A stretch of 64,000 bases of DNA, from positions 1 to 64,000 of the forward strand of contig JAKMXF010000365.1 of assembly GCA_024704765.1 (NCBI GenBank), in the 5' to 3' direction. Position numbers and translations under genes: made by a program. Positions 11,626 through 22,234 of this stretch are shown here, in pieces. Position 1 is the stretch's first letter; each line of letters starts with the position of its first letter. The notes under the pieces are model-generated. The model was not told where the DNA came from. It worked only from the letters and a program-made list of their open reading frames with translations, and searched no databases. Origin of the DNA: Oopsacas minuta (Eukaryota; Porifera; Hexactinellida; Lyssacinosida; Leucopsacidae).

Positions 11626-11629
11626 TTGA
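10211..11629 (+). CDS. NuMA-like coiled-coil protein (copy 2)
   Basis: A 472-residue intronless frame that is the inverted partner of the gene at 4421-6034. It has the same start, N-terminal NuMA/HOOK-like domain, Pro/Thr-rich linker and coiled coil. It ends at ...LEGDISALKKF, about 50 residues earlier than copy 1, and has one SLEREKQ heptad where copy 1 has three. Substitutions are scattered but the frame is open throughout, suggesting that both copies are or were recently under selection, or that the duplication is recent. The 5' flank is shared with copy 1, so both should have the same promoter. Confidence 0.55.
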   Translation: MSDSIADPNPLQPLKCSRSLLSWINSFESIKSELSSITDLSDSTLLIDCMIFATADKTALPCTLFQEYSDIQNVKSHEYTFSKILAVFSEFFRIPLEQAISLPDLLSGNEHELIKLLLIFLAYAVQQKPNELIIQGILNLDIEVQVCLLKLFEYMFQILDRKQIEAVHDLVTNLDLETEETPETDQKVEEIDKFMMTESPDITNTVTPPLQASPNLLTLETPVLQKVPPLYESPANEDYQKQESLFGVTSRYYGFDSPAALKWINRLEIKHPLKRPDFTRPTPAKINQLHQLQHKINQQQEEFHILRNFCQETETELIEKIKQLAESELTCKEMSEKYNQCDDLLGERVSLCDQVHSLEREKQSLKKDVTALIGYKDKCENLQDMADELASTAKGNQTLIMNAEKLQLELTSEKDKMFQLESEKTILERTNMGYQASVQLLGQEKQVIQEELELVRERLVQLEGDISALKKF

Positions 11630-11637
11630 CTGAATTA

Positions 11638-11778
11638 TTATTGTGTGAGTGTATTGTGTGAGTGTATTGTGTGAGTGTATTGTGTGAGTGTATTGTGTTG
11701 AGTGTATTGTGTGAGTGTATTGTGTGAGTGTATTGTGTGAGTGTATTGTGTGAGTGTGAGTGTATTGTGTTGAGTGTA
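11638..11778. repeat. 13-bp tandem repeat
   Basis: About ten copies of GTGTGAGTGTATT with two slightly altered units, directly downstream of the NuMA-like copy 2 stop codon. It marks the point where the two palindrome arms stop matching. Confidence 0.9.
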
Positions 11779-11779
11779 A

Positions 11780-12844
11780 TTACTTTTGTGTGACAACGAT
11801 TATTAACTAATAAATTTTACTCTAATATGCTTTGTCATTTAATGAGGGAACATAATTGAATCGATGCCATACCAAGGTACGACTCATGTTAATACGTAAA
11901 GTACAACCTCTAAGTGTAAGCGACATAAGTAATTAATGGGTTATTCGTGGTAAGGTGTCCCAATTAAGCTGAGTTTCAGAGTAACTCTAAACTGCCCCTG
12001 TTGCGTTTCGTTGTAAGCTGAATACAATCAATTACTTTTCAAGTTATATCCGATTTTGTAATAACGGGGTTCACTGTATTTCGAGATTGTATTTGTTCTA
12101 TTCACAAATAATAATGGTGAATACATCTAAGATATCTTTATTTTGCTATATTGCATTACTACAGTCTACCTAAATATGGATGGCAGGTAACCAGAGAATT
12201 CATACTACGAAATCATTACCCGAATGTTCCATACAATCTAGGATGATAAATGGAAAGAATGATTTGTCTCTTCTGCCATGCACTTTTGTATCTAAATCAG
12301 CGAGCAAAATCTCTCGCGAAGTTGTATCGTAATACTATTGTATCTATTGACCTATTACATTATACAACATATAATCTCATATAGGATGTGCTCTCATTAA
12401 CAGTCCATAATTGTATTTAATTCGTTAATGAAGATTACTTCGATTAAATAGCCTCCATACACTATGGATAAGTACGAAATTCGAAATTTCCATATGACGT
12501 TTACGTTTACTTATCTAACCAATTCTACTTTCAAATATTATTATTTCTAACCCCTTTCCCGTAATAGATCATCGTTTCACAAACTATTCCAAGAAGTTAA
12601 CCAATCTCTGTACAGAAGTGTAGCTACTCTCTCTGTGAATAGTAAGCTAAGCTTCTTGTAGATATTTGCCGGAGCATTTACCTGTAGAAGTAACGAGGCA
12701 CTTTTATTGTATAAAATGCTTGTATATTTTTGCAAAGCTTGTTCTCACATTTGATATTACACATTTACATCTACATCTTTATATTACGTATTGCAGCGTT
12801 TCTTTTCAATTATGTGTTGTTTTTCGTGTGATTGTTGTTAATTG
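11780..12844. other. Intergenic, no gene seen
   Basis: AT-rich sequence between the 13-bp repeat and the outer end motif. Short frames occur but have no recognisable protein character. The left side of the block has the duplicated foldback module at the corresponding place, so the two flanks of the palindrome differ here. Confidence 0.5.
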
Positions 12845-12955
12845 TGTTTAATATGAGAATCCTTAATTAATATAATGACAAATCATTGATTAGTTTTAAA
12901 CTTATTTATCTGGACTAACTCTTTACAATTCTGATAATTTACTGCTCAGATAACG
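12845..12955 (-). repeat. Outer end motif of the palindromic block (right)
   Basis: Reverse complement of 3296-3395, including AATCATTGATTAGTTTTAAA and ACAATTCTGATAATTTACTG. It is immediately followed by 16-bp minisatellite units, mirroring the left side. Confidence 0.65.
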
Positions 12956-13575
12956 GGATTTACGACTAACAGGACATGTAAGTACAAGGACATCTAACTA
13001 ACGGGACATACGGATAACGGGACATATACCTAAAAGGACATGTAGCTAAAGGGACATGTAACTAATCGGACATACGACTAACGGGACATGTAACTAAAGG
13101 GAGATGTAACTAACGGGACCTACGACTAACAGGACATGTAACTACAAGGACATGTAACTAACGGGACATACGACTAACGGGACATGTAAGTACAAGGACA
13201 TCTAACTAACGGGACATACGGATAACGGGACATATACCTAAAAGGACATGTAGCTAAAGGGACATGTAACTAATCGGACATACGACTAACGGGACATGTA
13301 ACTAAAGGGAGATGTAACTAACGGGACCTACGACTAACGGGACATGTAACTAAAAGGACATGTAACTAACGGGACATACGACTAACGGGACATGTAACTA
13401 GAGGGACATGTAACTAACCGGACATACGACTAACGGGACATACGACTAACAGGACATGTAACTAAAGGGACATGTAACTAACAGGACATACGACTAACGG
13501 GACATGTAACTAACGGGACATACGACTAACAGGACATGTAACTAGAGGGACATGTAACTAAAGGGACATGCAACT
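12955..13575. repeat. 16-bp minisatellite array (middle, inverted)
   Basis: About 38 units of the type TAACTAACGGGACATG, often alternating with ACGACTAACGGGACAT. The unit is the reverse complement of that at 2645-3292. A higher-order repeat is visible: the block about 12965-13150 is repeated at about 13157-13340. Confidence 0.9.
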
Positions 13576-13844
13576 AACTATTTGTTACCCTTTTTATAAT
13601 TGGTGTTTCCTTATGCAAGTAAGAAAGTTTATTTGACAAATGATTAGTCAACTTTGAGCAACTTTTTCACAAAGTCTTAACTTCCTTCTATTTCACAATT
13701 ACCAGATATTGCCTCAACAGACGTAGTTCCCCATTCACTAATTCCCATTACATACATAATATTTGTATTAAAGGACTTAGAGAGGAGGAATTTACATATT
13801 TTCATTTTTTCAGTTTCCACTTTGTCTTTCGCAAGGTAAAAATA
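13576..13844. other. Unique spacer between facing minisatellite arrays
   Basis: About 270 bp of non-repetitive AT-rich sequence separating two arrays of opposite orientation. No gene is seen in it. Confidence 0.6.
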
Positions 13845-14620
13845 AATATGTCCCGTTAGTCATAGGTCCTGTTGGCCAAATGTCCCGTTAGGCATATGTC
13901 CTGTTAGTTGCACGTCCTGTTAGTCACGTGTCACATTAGATGCATGTCCTATTAGTCGCATATCCCGTTAGTTGCATGTCCTATTAGTCACATGTCCTGT
14001 TAGTCACATGTCCCGTTAGTTACATGTTCCGTTAGTTACATGTCCCTTTAGTTACATGTCCTGTTAGTCACATGTCCCGTTAGTTACATGTCCCGTTAGT
14101 TACATGTCCCTTTAGTTACATGTCCTGTTAGTCACATGTCCCGTTAGTTACATGTTCCGTTAGTTACATGTCCCTTTAGTTACATGTCCCGTTAGCTACA
14201 TGTTCCGTTAGTTACATGTCCCTTTAGTTACATGTCCTGTTAGTCACATGTCCCGTTAGTTACATGTCCCGTTAGTTACATGTCCCTTTAGTTACATGTC
14301 CTGTTAGTCACATGTCCCGTTAGTTACATGTTCCGTTAGTTACATGTCCCTTTAGTTACATGTCCCGTTAGTTACATGTCCCATTAGTTACATGTCCTGT
14401 TAGTCACATGTCCCGTTAGTTACATGTCCCGTTAGTTACATGTCCCTTTAGTTACATGTCCTGTTAGTCACATGTCCCGTTAGTTACATGTTCCGTTAGT
14501 TACATGTCCCTTTAGTTACATGTCCCGTTAGTTACATGTCCCGTTAGTTACATGTCCCATTAGTCACATGTCCCGTTAGTTACATGTCCCTTTAGTTACA
14601 TGTCCTGTTAGCAGGGTTGG
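13845..14620. repeat. 16-bp minisatellite array (right)
   Basis: About 48 units of GTTAGTTACATGTCCC with variants (CTTTAGTTACATGTCC, TGTTAGTCACATGTCC). The first units are the most degenerate (13850-13970) and the centre is the most regular, as expected when unequal exchange homogenises an array. It faces the array at 12955-13575. Confidence 0.9.
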
Positions 14621-14625
14621 GTTCA

Positions 14626-14984
14626 AGTACAATTGTACTTAAGTACACATTTTTGAGTACTCCTTATATATGACATGCTGGTTATATGAACTTGTTCGAA
14701 TATATGACATGCTGGTTTTACGGCCATTATTTCCAGTTCTCGACGATGTTATTATGCCCTGCATTGACTGTACTACTTGTTTAATCTATTTATGAATGTT
14801 TTCTAGTATAACTATTCCACTCCCCTATGCATTATAAGCTCCATAATATTTCAAATATTTAAATCATAATTCTAAGCTCCTAACAAATATACAAATCGAT
14901 TAACATACACTATAATTGTTTCCAATCACTTCTTAGCATTTCTAATGTTTCCAGGTTCTGTTAGATAGGAATTTATAGTGATAA
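14626..14984. other. Repeat edge with palindromic start, no gene
   Basis: The array ends at CAGGGTTGGGTTCAAGTACA, followed by the small palindrome AAGTACAATTGTACTT. This is the style of hAT-type transposon ends, but no matching opposite end was found. A short direct repeat (ATATGACATGCTGG at about 14668 and 14701) follows. Confidence 0.35.
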
Positions 14985-15238
14985 GGTCTGGGGTTATTGA
15001 CGAATTGAGAGAATTCTGTTAGAAAATTGTACAGAGGTGAGTGACGAATTGACACTATTCTGTAAGAAAATTGAACAGAGGTGAGTGACGAATTGACACT
15101 ATTCTGTTAGAAAATTGAACAGAGGTGAGTGAGGAATTGACACTATTCTGTTAGAAAATTGAACAGAGGTGAGTGACGAATTGACACTATTCTGTAAGAA
15201 AATTGTACAGAGGTGAGTAACGAATTGAGAGTGAAGAG
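14985..15238. repeat. 44-bp tandem repeat
   Basis: Five to six copies of a 44-bp unit beginning GAGGTGAGTGACGAATTGAC and ending AAAATTGAACA, with few differences between copies. Confidence 0.9.
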
Positions 15239-16020
15239 CTGTGCCATCCGATGGAAAAGTAAATGAAACATTCAGAATGAAATTTATTCTTCGTATTTAT
15301 ACTCTTTTTACCAGTGCAGGTGTTTCAGGCGCTGCAGGTGGTGTAGGCATTGCAAACATTTTTGTTGTGGCAGGTTGTAACTAACGAAATACTACAGTTA
15401 ATTCTAAACATGTTGTGACACCTGGAACTCACCAACAAGTATATATACGATGACAATTGAGTATAATAATTAGCATTTAATCTTCTTTTCTTCCTCGCAT
15501 ATTTTATTTCTACTTTGCTTTAGACTGACTCGGTTAATTGCTGCATTTGATAGCTACCTTCAACTCTCGTGATTTAGTTGAAAGATACGAAGTCCAAGTC
15601 ATGTCTCCTCACAGCTAAGTCATCAATCAGCATCCCTGAGACAGCACAACAGATTTCTTCATTATTTTGTGCAATTATTTATAATACAAACTCTTGTAAT
15701 AATCATTAAGACTTTAATAATAAATGTTCTCATATTTTTGAGTAATCGGCTAAACCTTAATCACTGAGCACATCAATTAGACTAATAAGTTTAGTCATAT
15801 AGAGCCTGCTATTTAAAGTACTGGCCTTGAACCTATAAGACCCTCGTTTAATTATTTTAGGAACATTTCGTTAAATTATATCAACATTACCTTGTAAGGA
15901 CACTGTTAGCACATCAGGTTTAACTACCACAAGAATATTGTCATTATTTCGGCATACAGTTACTGGATCTATAAACTAGATATTGCTATTCCTATATTTG
16001 CGTGTCATTTTGCAATAAGA
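15239..16020. other. Intergenic, no gene seen
   Basis: AT-rich sequence without a supported gene. It includes a short degenerate repeat at about 15315-15350 (GCAGGTGTTTCAGGCG / GCAGGTGGTGTAGGC). Confidence 0.5.
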
Positions 16021-16093
16021 AGGCTCTGACGAGGTTCGAACTCGTGACCCCTGGTTTACAAGACCAGTGCTCTAACCACTGAGCTACAAAGCC
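16021..16093 (-). tRNA. tRNA-Thr (anticodon TGT)
   Basis: On the minus strand a complete cloverleaf of 73 nt can be folded. The acceptor GGCTTTG pairs with CAGAGCC, the D arm is GCTC-AGTGGTTA-GAGC, the anticodon stem CTGGT/ACCAG holds the loop CTTGTAA (anticodon TGT, reading ACA), and the T arm is ACGAG-TTCGAAC-CTCGT. The internal promoter boxes TAGCTCAGTGG (A) and GTTCGAACCTC (B) are intact. There is no intron, and the CCA end is not encoded, as in eukaryotic nuclear genes. A T-rich tract lies downstream on the minus strand. Confidence 0.95.
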
Positions 16094-16557
16094 AACATAA
16101 TATTTTCTGCCCTCTTCTTCTCCTTTATATATCCTTCCAAACATTCTTTGTTTGTATTTTATTTGTTACCAATTATGTTTCCCAATTCTTATCCGGCATT
16201 ATTTGTTCTTTCTTTCTATTTGTAATCAATTTTGTATTCATTTAGTCATTGCTTGTCTTTGAAACTAGTCTAAGCTATTCCTTATTTCTTAATCAGATTT
16301 GTCTTGTAAATTTGCATAATTTGCTTTCAGTCATTTTATATTTTCCTCAAATCTATTTAAATGATTTTGCATAACATTTGTGTATTATCGAATCATTTGT
16401 TGTAGTTACGCAACTTTACTAGAAATTGCTTGGTTGTATTCTTCCCTATATTCTTTTTTGGAATTTTCTATAATTTCCCGTTTAGAGCAATACGCATATA
16501 TGCATTTATATACATATACATAACAGATAGTTTCTATTCTTTCTAGTAACTTTTAGA
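16094..16557. other. Intergenic between tRNA-Thr and RhoGEF
   Basis: T-rich sequence with no gene seen. It presumably contains the promoter and 5' UTR of the RhoGEF gene starting at 16558; no TATA box is convincing. Confidence 0.4.
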
Positions 16558-17287
16558 ATGACAGAAGTTATATCACATGAAGACCAAACTCTGACCAATC
16601 AGGACAGTGTGTTTCAATACGAGTCTGTGTCCTCTCCGGGGGATCAATTCAAGGAGGACGATATGTTTGCTTTATACGAACAGATCGATAAACTGAGGGG
16701 AGCATTCCAGAAAGACTTCGCTTCCAAACACCCTTGGTTCCCAATTCTAGAGGAACTTGTTAGGACAGAGGACCAATATCTAACAGATATAGACTCTATT
16801 ATCAAAGTTAGATTTATATTTTGCTTGTTTACTATATTTGTTTATTTATTTGTTTGTTTGTTTAGAGTTATGTTCCTAAGTTTGAACTTATGGAGACTGA
16901 AATTCCAGAAGTTATAACGTCGGAAACTTCAAAAATAATTTTCATAAACTTGGAAGAAATTCGAGATTTTCATAAGTAAGTTACTAACGAAATATAATTC
17001 TCCTTAAAATATAAGTTACACTTTATCACACCTTTTTAGAGGATTCTATCGTTCTCTGAAACCTATCCTAGCTCAGGAATCTCTAATGAAGGTTGCTAAA
17101 TTATTCCAGGATCAGGTATGTGTTTATTATTAATCTATTTTGTTGATTTATTTACATTTATCATACTTAGGCGGATAACTTTAAGATTTATTCTGAATAT
17201 TGCTCTAATCATTCTAACTCTGTTGAATTGTTAGTTAAGCTAACAAAACACAAAACAGTAGATTCTTGTCTGAAGGTATTCCTCCTC

Positions 17288-17332
<45 letters not shown>

Positions 17333-19787
17333 TTAGTCTGTACAAACAATCCTTCAGCATCCTCTCAATCTTTCTACTTATCTTCTTAAACCGGTACAGC
17401 GTGTTCTCAAATATAAATTACTCCTACAGGTATTATCATATAATCTATTATCATTTATTGTTTTTGTTATTATTTGTATTTGTTACTAGAGTATGGTTAA
17501 ACACGCAGCTGATGACAGTGATGAGAAAGCTCTCCTGCAATCAGCTGTTGACAGAATGGATTCTATTACAAAAGAAATAAACGAACTACAAGCTATTTCT
17601 GAAAGCAAGCAATGCCTATTGGTAACAACCAATCAGGTGTAGCCATTAGTTCTATTTTTAGATTATTTATTGTTTTAGGAAATACACGAAGGACTAGATA
17701 CTACACCGGTAGGTGATTGGTCAATTTATTGGTCTCTTCTCTCAGATTTCTGTAAATATATTCTAATTATTTTCAATCTGTTATTTAGTATGAAGGCCCT
17801 CTTACGAAATACGGAACTATTGATCTACAGGTAATTTCAATCTACGAGGTGCTTTATTACATGCATTCATTAGTTTCAATTAGGATACAATGCTAGACCT
17901 TAAGGCAGCTAAAAGCAGACAAGAACGTTTGATAGTTCTGATGGACGATGCTCTGCTGATATGTAAGGTACGAGAGAAGCAGGTTAGGAATGTCAGGACA
18001 TTAGGAAGGTCAGCAAAAGGCAAGAGAAGTGCTCCGTATAAATTCAAGGATTTTATTAAGGTACATTCATTTATATTACTTGAGTATTAACTTTATATTT
18101 TGATTGGTTAGTTGACAGAGCTTACGTTTACACAAGACGACCAGTTCAGAGGTGACGATCAAGCATTCCTAATCCACAAACAGCAGTCAGGGAAACAGAT
18201 GATTACATATTGTCTCAGAGCTAGATCTATTGTTAATAAGAATCACTGGGTTAGTACCCTGCAGGATAAAGTAATAGCTTCATTTAACTTTGCTCCTGAC
18301 GTAAGTTATTGTTGTTATTGTTATAAGATTATATTTATTGTTATTTATTTATTAGTTATTTGAACAAATAATGGGAACACTCAAATACTCTACATCATCT
18401 CTCAACTCAGAAAGTTAGAATATTCGTAACTTTTATTACAAACCAAATTTATTGAATTACTTGTAATTAGGCGCTACAAACAGTCCGATACCACAAATGC
18501 GAAAGAATCTAAAACTTATTCCTTTATTTCCAAGCGTTGATGCAGAGGTTAGTTATTAGATATACATTCCATATCTTAAACCTCGGAGGCTATAATTAAT
18601 TTTATAATATTTGTAGAATGATGATAAGGAACATTCTTTTGATGAGGACAGACGGCCATACACTATGTACGATTATATTGTGAGTAATGTTTGTTTGTTT
18701 GCTAGTTTGTTTCCTTGGTTACTTATATATTTATTCTTTGTTTAGGATTCTACAAAAAGTGTCCCTAATTTCAGGCGGGAATCATCTGATATTCTTTGTG
18801 AGAGAGAAAATGTAACAGAAATGACAGAAAATGATAAAGTACAGTTTCAAATCAGAAAATTCTCACAGAAAAATATGAAGTTAGTTGAATACTCTAATTT
18901 GATTGGTTAGGTTATAATATATTTAACACCTAGGACCAGACCTAGAATGCCTACTCCGTCTCATCCAGTCAAAGTGTCAGATTCCGCTAATGGCAGGGAT
19001 TCTGGTATTTCAGAATCTCACGAATATTCCAACGCAGGAATAAAGCAGGAAATGAGAGAGCTGTTATGTACTATGCAACAAGATGTGAGTTTGTTTTGTA
19101 TATTGGCTTGTTTATATTTATTTGTTTAATTCTTAGTATGCTACTTTTACCGGTACCACAGGAGAGAGGGACTCTGGAGTAGAGGAAGGGGAGGCTCCGT
19201 CTCAGCTAGACTTTATGAGTCTTAAGAGGAAGCACGAGGGATTGGTTAGTTCATTTGTGTATTATTCATAACAATTATTTAATTGCAACACATAGGTACA
19301 ATCTCTGGTTAAGAATTATATGAATGTTGTATCACAACAAACAGCTCCACCGACACGACAGCTAAGTAACCCTCAGAAATTCTCTACCGATTTCGTTTAC
19401 CCCGATAAATCCAAGATTACAGCTGGATTACAGGTTGTTGCTTCCCCTAATAACTCCCCCACCAAACCTACACTTTCCCCCAAGCCCCCTCTCTCCCCCA
19501 AGCCCTCTCTCTCCCCCAAGCCCCCAGTCTCTAAGATTTCGCCTTCTGAAAGGAACATGAAATGTAAATCCCTACCGAGGTCAGCTGTAAATCCCAGTTT
19601 CCCTTGTGACTCCGAGATATCTGACCACACCTCCTCGGCCTCTGACAGTCTTCCTGCCTCAGATTTCACCAGTCCTGTCCCAGATATCACCAGTCCTACA
19701 ACTAGGAAAGGTACTATAAAGGTGTCAGGGATGAAGAATCATTGGGAGAAAACAATTGACGCTCATAAGGAAGAATGCAAAAAGTGA
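16558..19787 (+). CDS. RhoGEF with DH and PH domains
   Basis: Seventeen exons splice in phase to about 761 residues. Exons include 16558-16806, 16866-16975, 17040-17115, 17171-17275, 17337-17429, 17490-17621, 17884-18060, 18112-18300 and the last 19296-19787. The DH domain starts at EELVRTEDQYLTDIDSIIK and ends with the hallmark helix YLLKPVQRVLKYKLLLQ. The PH domain follows (YEGPLTKYGTIDLQ, RLIVLMDDALLICK, FLIHKQQSGKQMITYCLRA, NHWVSTLQDKV). The C-terminal ~350 residues are disordered, with a run of PLSPKP/SLSPKP repeats that could bind SH3 domains. Such proteins load GTP onto Rho-family GTPases at membranes. The exact subfamily is not clear; a MAP3K of the MLK type, itself a Rho/Rac effector family, lies 2.4 kb downstream on the same strand. 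Confidence 0.85.
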
Positions 19788-19962
19788 ATTCACGTAATTG
19801 TTTGTAAATATTAGCTAGGATTGCTGAGCCAGCATTTGTGAGTAATAATTTTGGGAATGTTATGTAAATATTTGTATTATTGTATAAGTAAATGCTCTGA
19901 TTATTTGTTTTGTTAATATTATTTATTATAAATTGTTTATTTACTATCTTAGCTATTTAATT

Positions 19963-22111
19963 ATGAGTGATCCTGACAACCAATCAGATTGCATTGGTTC
20001 CTGTCTAGACACAATCCCAGCAACACAGCCACTTCTCAACTATGGCGCCTCTTCTGGCGGCAACAAACATTCCAATAAGTCAATCAGTTTCCTGTCTGTA
20101 TCCCCCAGCTGTGATACAGGATACAAATTGATTGGTCGAGATTGTTGCAAGAAAAATCGCACATTTAGTTTCCACATAAATGCATTACCTAAAGAAATTC
20201 TTTTGAAGTGAGTTTATTTCCGTTAATTAAACTTAATTATATTCATTCATTCTATTTATAGAATGTTCAGCCAATTAGATGTTGTGTCTCTCTGTAGATG
20301 TGCTTCTGTATGTAAAGTTAGTTCCGTAATTGGTTCCATATTACACATTCCTATAATATATCCATATTGTGTGTATAGTTATGGAGTGAGTTAGCTATGG
20401 ATGGATCCAATTGGCAGAAAATTGACTTATTTGAGTACCAAATTAATATCAGAACTTCGGTAATGAGACCAATTAGCAAGAGGTGTGGCGGATTCCTCCG
20501 GTCCCTGTCCCTTAGATGGTGCAAGAATGTAGAGGATGACTCACTGAGGTCTCTGACTAAGTACTGTCCTAATCTGGAAGAGCTCGACCTAAATGGGTGT
20601 ATTGCAATCACTGATAGGTAATTTGTTTGTTTATTTGTTTATTTATTGTTTACATTATACTATTTAGTGCTGGAGTATATTTATCAGAGAGATGTAGAAA
20701 ACTAAAGAAATTAGACATTAGGAGCTGTACAAGGATAACAGACATAACTCTATCACAGCTGGGGTAATCTATGACATATTTCAAATTCCAATTACTGATT
20801 TAGTTGCTATATTATAATAGACAGGGCTGTCCTCTGCTTGAGAATGTATCTCTATCTTATTGCAGTCAAATAACTAACAAAGGATTATACAGATTAACAC
20901 AGAACTGTGTTAATATTACTAATCTGCATCTAGACTACTGCGCTAATGTTAGTTAATTAAATCTACATATATCTTATAAATGTTTTCGTTATTTGTTTGT
21001 TATAGATTGATGACGTAGGACTAACTCACATCGCTAATAATTGCCCGCGTTTACACACACTTTCAGTAACCTTCTGTATGGTACGCAATTATACATATAT
21101 TCACACTTGTATGTTTATATACATATTTTCACACCTTTTAGAGGGTAGGAGACACGGGAGTTAGAGAGATTTCCCAGAAATGTGAAATAGAACATTTGTC
21201 ACTTTCACATTGTGACATTTCTAATATTTCCTTACAGGCGATTGGTCAATTCTGCCCTCAATTAAAGTGAGTATGTATTACAATCTGATTGGTCAATTTA
21301 CTATTCTTGTTTAGGTCTCTTTGTGTGTCAAATTGTGTCAGATTAACTGACACAGGATTCCAAGCCCTCTCCCAGGTAACCATGACTACGTATTTCGATT
21401 ATATCAGCTGTTATTATTATATAATCGTTTAGGGCTGTAGACAGCTAGAGAACGTGGATTTAGAGGAATGTGTTTTGGTAAGTTTTGTTGTTATTTATTA
21501 AATCAGAGGTGCCATATGTCCTCTATTAGGTTATTGATTTATTGACCAATCAATTCAGATCTCTGACATCACACTCAATGTACTAGCAAGATATTGCAAC
21601 AAAATCAAAAGTTTGGTATGTAGCATATTTCAGACCTTTTACTTACATTTATTTCTCCTTTAAATACAGACTCTATCAGCCTGTGACCAGATTACTGACC
21701 AGGGTATTAAATCTCTGACAGAGGGGGAGGCTGCTGTAGAGACATTACAGATCCTAGAGCTTGATAACTGTCCTCTCCTAACAGACACCTCTATAGACTA
21801 TCTTATGTAAGATTATATATTTCTATAGCATATCTATTGTAATAATGTGTTGCTATGCTAGGTATTGTGCTCCTCTTAACACCGTGTATCTGTATGATTG
21901 TCAGCAGATATCTAGAACTGGTATTGACAGACTTAAGGTGAGGAAATATATATGTATATAATAGCTACTAATCAGCAGATTTTCTCTTTAGTCAGCACTC
22001 CCTGACCTGAAGGTACAAGCTTATTTCGCCCCTCTCGTAACGCCCCCTCTCCCTTCTCAGGGCCGCAGAGCCCGTTTCTTCAACGGCTGCAGAAACTGTA
22101 CTCTGCTATAA
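19963..22111 (+). CDS. FBXL20: F-box/LRR protein of the FBXL2/FBXL20 type
   Basis: Multi-exon gene. An N-terminal F-box (ALPKEILLKMFSQLDVVSLC, with WSELAMDGSNWQKIDLFEYQ across the next exon) is followed by about eleven cysteine-containing leucine-rich repeats (LRSLSLRWCKNVEDDSL, LEELDLNGCIAITD, LEILELDNC-type units). The order and wording follow vertebrate FBXL20/FBXL2 closely, including the tail VQAYFAPLVTPPLP. Product: substrate receptor of an SCF ubiquitin ligase. The last four residues are CTLL, a CaaX box predicting geranylgeranylation as in FBXL2 (CVIL), so membrane attachment is probably conserved. The first exon adds ~70 residues before the F-box that I do not recognise. Confidence 0.92.
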
Positions 22112-22234
22112 CATTCCACTTGCACTGATCTGTAACTATAATTCTGTTGTATTCTATTTTCTGTAATTTCAAGCATTGCAATAATTCATAAATACTCATC
22201 AGTAATTCCCTAGCAACCATTAGTTAGCTCTGGA

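Noticed and set aside
12666-12851. 61-codon frame before the right end motif
   Set aside because: Short, hydrophobic by AT-rich composition, no start or splice context.
2645-14620. Telomeric repeat
   Set aside because: The 16-bp unit bears no relation to TTAGGG-type repeats and changes orientation within the window.
19397-19690. Antisense frame of 97 codons in the last RhoGEF exon
   Set aside because: Complement of the Pro/Ser-rich repeat tail, giving Gly/Glu/Leu repeats.
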